From assembly GCF_029227915.1 (NCBI RefSeq), contig NC_079889.1, positions 7,440,001-7,504,000 of the forward strand: a stretch of DNA of 64,000 bases. The letters run 5' to 3'. A program made the translations under genes and the position numbers. This document shows, one piece after another, positions 42,201 to 51,200 of this stretch; within the stretch, counting starts at the first letter, position 1, and each line of letters starts with the position of its first letter. Below the pieces are notes generated by a model. The model was not told where the DNA came from, did no database searches, and saw only the letters and a list, made by a program, of their open reading frames with translations. Source of the stretch: Hydractinia symbiolongicarpus (taxonomy: Eukaryota > Cnidaria > Hydrozoa > Anthoathecata > Hydractiniidae).

Positions 42201-45200
42201 CAGGCCGAGTAGCAAGTATAAACCACTTTGGCTTTTCCATGTGTAAATTAAATAACAGAATTGGGAGTGCCACCATTTTAAACTTTTTTAATAGCGAAAT
42301 AGAGTATGCAGCCGCTGCATCTTGTTCATATTATGGTAGCATCGGGTTCAGCATGATTTGCTTGTACAGTGTACCTAATTTCATTTCAATCCAAGACCTC
42401 GATCGCATTATATAAAAAAGCGGTTATATTTGCACGCGACACATCTAGAGTAAAAAATTCCCTACACATCTAAATTCTTTGTTTACGGGCAACTAAATCA
42501 ACTAAAATATTTGCTCAACAAGCAGAAATAATATTTAAAATGATACATGAGAGATAGTGGCGTCAAACATCTTCAAACGGGACAAAAATAGTCCTGCGAG
42601 CTAGTAAAAGTAAACATAAATATAAACCAAATAAAACGGAATATTTTTCAGTCTGAAATTTCTGTCTGCCAAAAGTTTTTTTGTCCGAAAATTTTCGTTT
42701 TTCTAATTTTTAAAATAGGACCAGTGCATCGAAATTATAATATAAGGTACTCAGAAAAACGATAAAAAATGCAGTTTAAAACTTATTATTTTTACATTTG
42801 ACTGAGGCTCTATCTATAAAGTTGGATCCTAAAGACTCTTTTTTAGATCTTCATTTAACATTACACTATAAATGCTTCTAGCCTTCTTCTTGTATCATTT
42901 CTCGTAATCATCCTTTTGAAATTTGGTTAAAATTTGTTCAAAAGACTTACCCATACATTTTTAACTTTATAAATTTTGTCCAAAAATTTTTCCGCTGAAA
43001 TAAAAAATTGTGTCCGAAAGCTTTTCCGCCGAAAATTTTAGTTCTTAATGTACTTGCGTGGTATATGCCGACTGGCTACCAGCAAGCTAATTTTATTTTG
43101 TTGAACTGATCAGAGTATAATATAAGGTGCGACTGAGCGTTTGTAAACTGTACACTAAGCCTTGTACTAAATTTATTAGGAAACAATAAAATAAAAATGC
43201 ATTTTTATCATTCTAAAAACGTGGCTAGGTTTTAAGTTTAGCTAGGTAACATATACTAAAAGAAACGGCCCTAAAATCTGAAATATTTTAACTTTCTTGT
43301 CACACTACATCTACCAATACCTTCATTATAACTGTGCTAACTACGGTTTTGTAAAACGGCTAGTTATTCTTAAAATTGCTCAAAACCAATCTCGTTTTCA
43401 TGTTAGTCTGCATTTTCGCATGCATATTTCGCGGAACCAAATGGATATGGAAATAGATGTATTAGCTGTTACTGATGTTACACCGAGACCAATGGCTTCG
43501 CAAAGTGAAAGAAATCCTGAATCTAATCCTGTTCACTGTAGATTCACATGATTATCCTGATATTTAAAATCAACATATATACAGAAAAAGGGTTCGGTTA
43601 AGTCATACAGCCAAAAAACTAACAGTCAAAGCAATGAGAAGAATATGACTATATCTATGCTTGTACAACCTGGTTCCCAGGGCATTTTACCTTGTTGATA
43701 AAATTGATAAGCGCCGAAAAGACCCTGGAACAGACTGGTCACATGATCTCCTGTAATTTATAATAATTATACCCAAAAAATAATTTATAAACAGCTATTG
43801 CCCTGCAAAAATTTATTTCTGTCCTGCGCGGGAGTTTTATGTAAACAAGAATACAACAAATATGGCGATCGGTTTGTGAAGTGAATAAAAATACCAGCTT
43901 AAGTTTTGCACCAATTTTATTCCTACTTACACATATACTAAAAGATAGCCAAAAAAAGATTTTTAATTAGCTATACTTTCTAGGTTTTAGAATTTGAGCA
44001 ATTTAAATAATGCCGATAAAGGTTGTGTAACAAAACTTCTAAATATGGAACCAAAAAGATCAAGCAAGTAAGGTTTCTTAACAAATTAATACTTCTAGTT
44101 TGTAACCAAGTTAGTAACCAAGTTAGTAACCAACCAAGTTTGTAACCAAGTAAAACATTGAATAATAATAATAATAATAATAATAAATCTAAGGCCAATG
44201 TACCATACTGAGAAAATTTAACACCAAAAGGTCCTATTATTATATTTTAGGCCAGCGATAAATTACGCTCCACCGGAATATTTTACATAATGTGGCCAAG
44301 TATGTGTAAATTCATTTAATAAAAATTAAAAAATTGTACTTTTGGGAAATATTTAATTATCTTAAAACAAATTGTGTATATAAATTTTATTTAACTAGTC
44401 TATCTAATATTATTTTGTCAATATTGATTAGCTTGTGTATAATTCATATAAAATTGTTCTTTTGGGAAATATTTAAATAACTTTTGGAAAAAAATTGTGT
44501 GTAAGGAGTGTATATATCTAACTTTTGTATAATATTCTGAAGATGACTTTGGTAAATCGAAACATGTTAATAAAAATAAAACGTGTCGTAATTTTTATGA
44601 AAAGAATTATAATCAGATTTTAAGGTATGTACTTGTTTCATCTTTAAAAAGACCGTTGGATCCTTGGGCTTGCTAATGATGTGACTTTTCTAATTGTTTT
44701 TTACCTGCACACTGCGGAAATGAGGTTCTTAAATTCTTGTTAAAATTCACCTCTATTCCCCAACCCCCCCCCTCCCCTCACTGACTTTTGTGTAGACCTT
44801 TTGCTGCCATGTTAATTAAATCTGTAATTGCAAAAATCTAACAATAGCTAGCTAGCTAGCTAACCCATAATAGTTGTTCCCCCTCCCAGAGAATTGTTTT
44901 TCTAAAGTAAGAATTTAGTAGATAGTTGGCAAACTACATTAACCCTATTCAGTCCGGGCTTTTTCGAACATACGTTGACTGGGGCGCGGATTCCGTCCCC
45001 CCTCAATAACTTTTCATAGGGTTGTTCAACTTGAATCAAACTTGCCACACATATAGTATGTCCTGAAAGGAACAAAATAGCGGCAATAAATTTTTGCTTG
45101 CGTCAGCACATTTTCTATGGCGTCACCAGAAGCTTAAAATTTGTTAAAAATGCCACTATCTGCTTAAAATTTAATTACTTTTGTTCTAGAGGACATTCTG

Positions 45201-48200
45201 TTTGAATTTTCTGAAAGCTAAATAAAAGTTATTTAATACATCTTCCGGTTTTTACATGGATCGCATAAAAAATTGCTGATTCTCCTTGATGAAACAAAGT
45301 TGTGTTGCAAGTTTCAAGTTCTAAGGATAATCCTAACAGGAGTTATTCCCATTATAAGAATTTTATAGAGAGTTTTAGGGGTAGTTTCGAGATATGGCCA
45401 ATATCAAAGCCTCTGAAAGGTATGGGACATAAAAATTTAGCATGCAGGTGTCTAATAAATAAATATTGAAACTCAGTTAGTATCATAGCCATATAACAAA
45501 GCAATAAGAAGTTATTTTAAAAAATGTCAGGGGGGCGTATTATAGTTCCAGTAGTTCCTGAAGCAACTAGAGATGACCAGCTAAAAGAAAAAATAACCTA
45601 AAAACCTGATTTAGAAGTTGAGGTAGAGCATTTTAAAACTGTTTTACGTGTTTATCTTGATCCACTAAATGACCTGGAAATAATAAATAAAGATTTTAGC
45701 GACTTGTTATAAGTAAAGAAACTGAGTCGGTTAATGTAGTAAAAGAAGTAGTAGATCTCTTGGAAAAAATCAGGGGCGGCGCCACTAGGGGAGCTGGGGG
45801 CTTCATACCCTAAACCCCAGCTATTTCGGCAACTTGCTTCGCTCGTTAATTGTCACTAAAATCTCAAAATCTCCCACTATGCCTAAGCCCTCTCACTGTG
45901 TAAATTGTTGCGCCACCCCTGAAAATATATATGTAGATAGTCATGTATAACTCGATCGAACAGAAAAAAAGCTATAAAATAATAAAATTAAGTATTCTGC
46001 CAAACAAATATCAGTATTAAACAAAAAAGATAAATTCCTGTCATGAAAAGTTGCATTAAAAAAAAAAGGTGAAAAAATTAAAACCACAAATCATTCAAAG
46101 AAATAAATAAGCAATAAAATTAGTGAATTCATATATTCTAAAACTTGAGGGTACGAATAAAAAATCGAGCTTACAGAAAAAGCACATTATTTAAAAAGTA
46201 AAATTAACACTTTAAAAGCAAAGGATGTTAAGATTTAAAGGTCTTAGATGAAGATATTATCACTATGAAAAAATAACACGTAGCGGCATAAAAACCAAAC
46301 GTCTAAAAATATCAAAGCTTTACTTTTTCTAAACTCCGATCCACTTCAAACTCTAGCATCATTTTCTACTTCTAACTTTACTTTACTATTTCTAGCTCCA
46401 CTCTTCACTTCCGAAGTAACTTCTCGTGGCTTCTAACTTCACTTGGACTTTTATACTTATAGTTTTATAACACTTTACCTTTTTACTTTTTGCACTTTTT
46501 TAAGACAGGGACCCTTACATTTGTTGTTTTTTTGTGTCCAGGGTAACCCTGTTTCAGCCGTTAAAATTATTTTAGCAAATCAAGTTGCATCATTTTGATC
46601 ACGTGGTGTAAACAAAGTAAACCCGCCGTGTTATTTCTGGCAACTTAGGCAGACTTTTTCGGCGACTTCAGAGGAAAATGAACACATCCACTTTGCTTGT
46701 CACATACGGACAGACACAGTCTTCGTATTATTATAGAGATGATAAAACTGTAACATTTTAAGATGATCGGTATACAAACGATGTTAGAAAATGTCTAGTT
46801 GCTGGTGGAGATTCGGCATCAGTTTTGGAATGTTTTACTGAAACAAACGGTTTTAAAAAAACGTTAAACAGAAGTTGTTTGCAGCTCCAGTATTTTCTAT
46901 CAAGAGCAAAATGTCTGATTTAGGACCAATTAACCCACTTTTCAATAGGCAGGCTTAAGCGCTGAAAAAGGAAAATAGGAATACCTTAACTGATAAAGAA
47001 AAAAGTAATAGGAGCTTTCTTTTATCAGCTCCACTTACTTGCAAATTTTGCAATTAAATCTGACAGGATTGTGAATTTGTTTGAAAAATGGTTGCTGGCA
47101 GAGGACTAGGAAACGGTATTTGTATTCAACACAAAGGAATCTGTTGCTTCAAGATTAATTCGGACAGCTTGTAAGGCTTTTCATCCAAGAGGGAGTAACG
47201 AAGCTGGAGTTGCAACAAACTTTAATGCACTTTCGGAAGGACAAGAGTTAAGGTCCTTTTAGATTATAAATTATTCGCGTAAAGTTACTAAATATGGCAA
47301 CAGAAAAATATTGCAATAATTTAATTTACGTTCAAATACATCATGAGTTACAAAAAATATTCCTGATCTGTTAAGTTTGTTATGTCAAAGTTTTATTCAC
47401 GCTCACTCATTCAATTCAAAAGTGAGACTTTACAGCATGATAACTCTGTACAAGCTCCGGATCGGATGTCGGCATTCTTTGACCTTTCATTAACTATTGC
47501 GACATAAAAAAAATGTTTTGCAAGGATAAATTTTCTAAAACCTTTTGCGATACATTGCATGCGATACATTTGCGATACATTGAAAACGTTTTGTCTGTCT
47601 GTGTATCCGCGAAAGCCGTGTCCAGTAACGGAAACACGAGATTTTTAAAATGCGCATCAATACCAAATGCGATATATTTCTGTCCACTTTGTTGCAACGG
47701 GTTAATTTAAAGGACGGGCGACCCCGTGGATTTTTCCACGGGCTAACGACTAGTCTCCATAATAATAGCCGTCGTCTGTCTGTCTCTGCGCGGACCCCCC
47801 GCTAAGTTAGAAAATCATGTTACGGAAACACGAATATTAAATGTGATATATTTTTATCCACTTTGTTGCGACGGGTAAATTTAAAGGATGAGCGAACGCG
47901 ACGGGCGACCCCGTGGATTTTTCCACGGGCTAACGACTAGTCTCTTTAATAATAGCCGTCGTCTGTCTGTCTCTGCGCGGACCCCACGCTGAGTTAGAAA
48001 AACTTGCTTACGATAATCCAAAATGATAATTTGATGACAGATGAAAATGAAGTGGCAACAACATTGAATAGCCACTTCATAAATATTGTTGAAAATCAAC
48101 CTACCTCTATTGATTTTAAATCATTTATAGATGAGAGAAAGTTGATTGAGAAAATTTTAAAAACCTATAAAAATCATCCAAGTATCCTAAAGATAAAAAA

Positions 48201-51200
48201 AATATTGAAAATGTGTCTGAAAATTTTCAATTTAAGGAAATAGGTGATGAAGAAATCAAAAAAATATTTAAAGAAATAAACACTAAAGCGTCTGCTGGCG
48301 AAGATAAGATACCGGCAAAACTTGCAAAACTAGCTAGTGAGCACTTAATAATGCCCCTCAAAAATGCCTTAAATAGTAACATCCGTGCCAGTTTTTTCCC
48401 AACTAAAGCTAAGCGTGCGGTTGTTACACCAATTGACAAGGTAAGCAAGAAAAAGTACAGTCTTAATAATTTTAGACCTATTATATTTTAAATTTTTTTT
48501 CAAAGTTTTATGAAGTAATAATCAAAGAGCAAATAATGTCTTTCATGGAAAAAAAACTTTTTGTGTACTTATCTGTTTACAGGAAAAACTACAGCACCAA
48601 TCACGTATTGATACGCCTATTAGAGGATTGGAAAAAAAAATCTGGATCTGAATTATGTGGTTGGTTCAATATTAATAGACTTATCAAAAGCTTTTGACTG
48701 TGTCCCCCGCGATCTACTTATAGCCAAACTTCATGCTTACGGTTTTGATGTAAAATCACTTGAGTATGTTCTATCGTATCTTACAAACAGAGAACAATCC
48801 ACACGAGTAAATGCTGAGTATAGCATATTTGAATTAATTTTGTCGGGTGTGCCTAAGGGTTCTGTGTTGGGCCTATTATTTTTAATATATTTTTGAATGA
48901 TTCATTTTATTTTATTGTAAATAGTGACCTACATAATTACGCAGACGACAATACGATATCAGCTTATTCAAACACTATTAAAAATTTCATTAAGACTTTA
49001 GAAAGGGGATCTGAAGTAGCCCTTTCTTGGTTAAATAATAACAAAATGATAGCAAATCCAGACAAATTTCATTCGATCCTTTTATCAAGAGCTAAAATTG
49101 ATAACTCGAACATTGAAATAAACTTTGGCGATAGAGTCATACAATCAGAAAGGTCCGTAAAACGTTTAGGAGTAACAATTGATGATAAACTAAATTTCAA
49201 CTTGCACATTAGTAATCTTTGTCGAAAAGCCTCAGCATAGCTGAATGCATCATTTAGATTTAAAAATGTACTGTCTTTGCAAACAAGATTTATTTTAGCA
49301 CAAAGCTTCGTGCATGCAAATTTTAATTATTGTTCCTTAGTTTGGCATTTCTCTTCTTCGAAATCTCTTTTGAAAATGGAAAAAACTCCGCTACAGGGCT
49401 TTAATTTTATTCATGACTTTCGCGAATTTCGCGTTTTTTTTGCCTTTTTGCCTGTGATATGTAGAACTTGAAACGTTGATGAGAAAAATGTATATGATCA
49501 TGTGCTTTTAAGGGCGGTTAAAGAGATATAAGGGTTTTAAAATTTTGCTGACGTCAGCAATGGCCCATCAGAAACCAAAATTTCTTTTTTAGGAATTTGG
49601 TATACATGTTGCCTTCATTGTATAGATCTTGAAACGCTGAGCAAGAAAATGTATAGGATCATGTATGTTCGCGACTACTAAAATTTTAAAAAAATTTGCT
49701 GCCATTTCTGCAGTTGCTCAGTGCAAGCTAGAGCTAAAAAAATTTCCTTTGTTTCGTGAAAGTTTTTTAAATAGAGAAGCAAGGCCAATGTATGGCAACA
49801 TAAGCCACTTACACCAACAGGACATTCACAGTAGGTTTTAACTGGAATATTACTACTAAATAGAATAACTGTAGGTCTTGTTAATTCACCATATGATTTT
49901 TTAACAAGAGCTTTAACAAATACATTATTATCACCTGCAACATGTGTTTTTACTGAAACTATTTTACTGCTAGTCAACATAGCATAAGCTTTCTGTTGCT
50001 GACCTAAACTATCTTTTCTTTTTCTAGAACGGTATTCTTTAAGCTGTAACTATTGGATGCAATTCCTCTTTAGGACACCAGGGAGCTGAAATGGGAGGGA
50101 TAAGATTGGGATCTAATGTTGTACCAAAACTAAAATTTCTTTCCCGATTGACTCTCAATTTTTACGCAAGTGATGGGTATAATTTGAATCGCTTAACACG
50201 CATATTAAGCTCTTGTATTGTTCCTCCTGACGACAGGCCACGTTCCATAAGCCATTGTACACAATCTTTCTTTTCCATTATTGCAAAAACAATTTGTATA
50301 AATGTTAAACAGCAAATAACTGTAATATAATAACTTGGAAGTGTGTACAAACGCTAGCTAAATGTTTACACTTTGCGGGAGTTCTGAAAATTTGTCACTA
50401 CAGGCCACTTCGCTCGGGCCCACACTTGCGCGGTATGAAACTCCGTAATTAGAAAGAAAATTACATCGTCAAAAAACACTTTTCTATCATAAGAAATATA
50501 GGCCACTTTTTTGTAACAACATAAAAAATCACGAATCGCGAAAGTTTATCTCGGCAAAACTTTTTAATTCCAGATTTCGCGAAAGTTTATCTCGCGAAAA
50601 TTTTTTAATTTGTAGATTCGCGAAAATTTATCCAAAAAATTTCGCGAGTTTTTGGACCCGCGAAAGTTTCTCCGAATAAAGTAACAAATACGTCTCCTCT
50701 CATTTTCAGATTCGTTTCTTCAACTTTGTGGTTACCGAGTCAATATAAAACTCGTTGAAGCCCATGTTATTTTTAGCTACCTTGCTAGTTAAAAATATTA
50801 CTTCAATATTTGTTGTAACTATATTTTAGCTGCATTCAACTTTACACATTATTCTGTGCGTGTCGTAATCGTAATGTTGTTTTATTCTATAGGGACTTTC
50901 GAATTCCGCATAGAATGTTTGTTCTTAGACAGGACTGTTTCGAATTTTGACCTCGAGTGTTAACAAAAGTAGTGCTAGTGAATTATATTATTATAAGAAC
51001 ACTAAACCAAAATTCGTATTATTTATTTTTATCTAATTTAGACGAAATATAGAAATATCGCCCTCAGTCATTGCACCGACCTCGCAAGCTCGGTCGGCAC
51101 CTAGACCTAGGGCGATATTTTGCGGTACAGCCCGGGGTAATCGGTTATTATTGTATTAATGTTTATGTATAATTTCTCCTCTTTGTTCTTATTCATTTTC

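Noticed and set aside
43980-44198. Leucine-rich minus ORF
   Set aside because: It is a translation of the (TAA)n microsatellite and the 12-base tandem repeat.
47881-48099. Minus ORF across Helitron units B and C
   Set aside because: Crosses a Helitron junction and the start of the RT fossil; no independent support.
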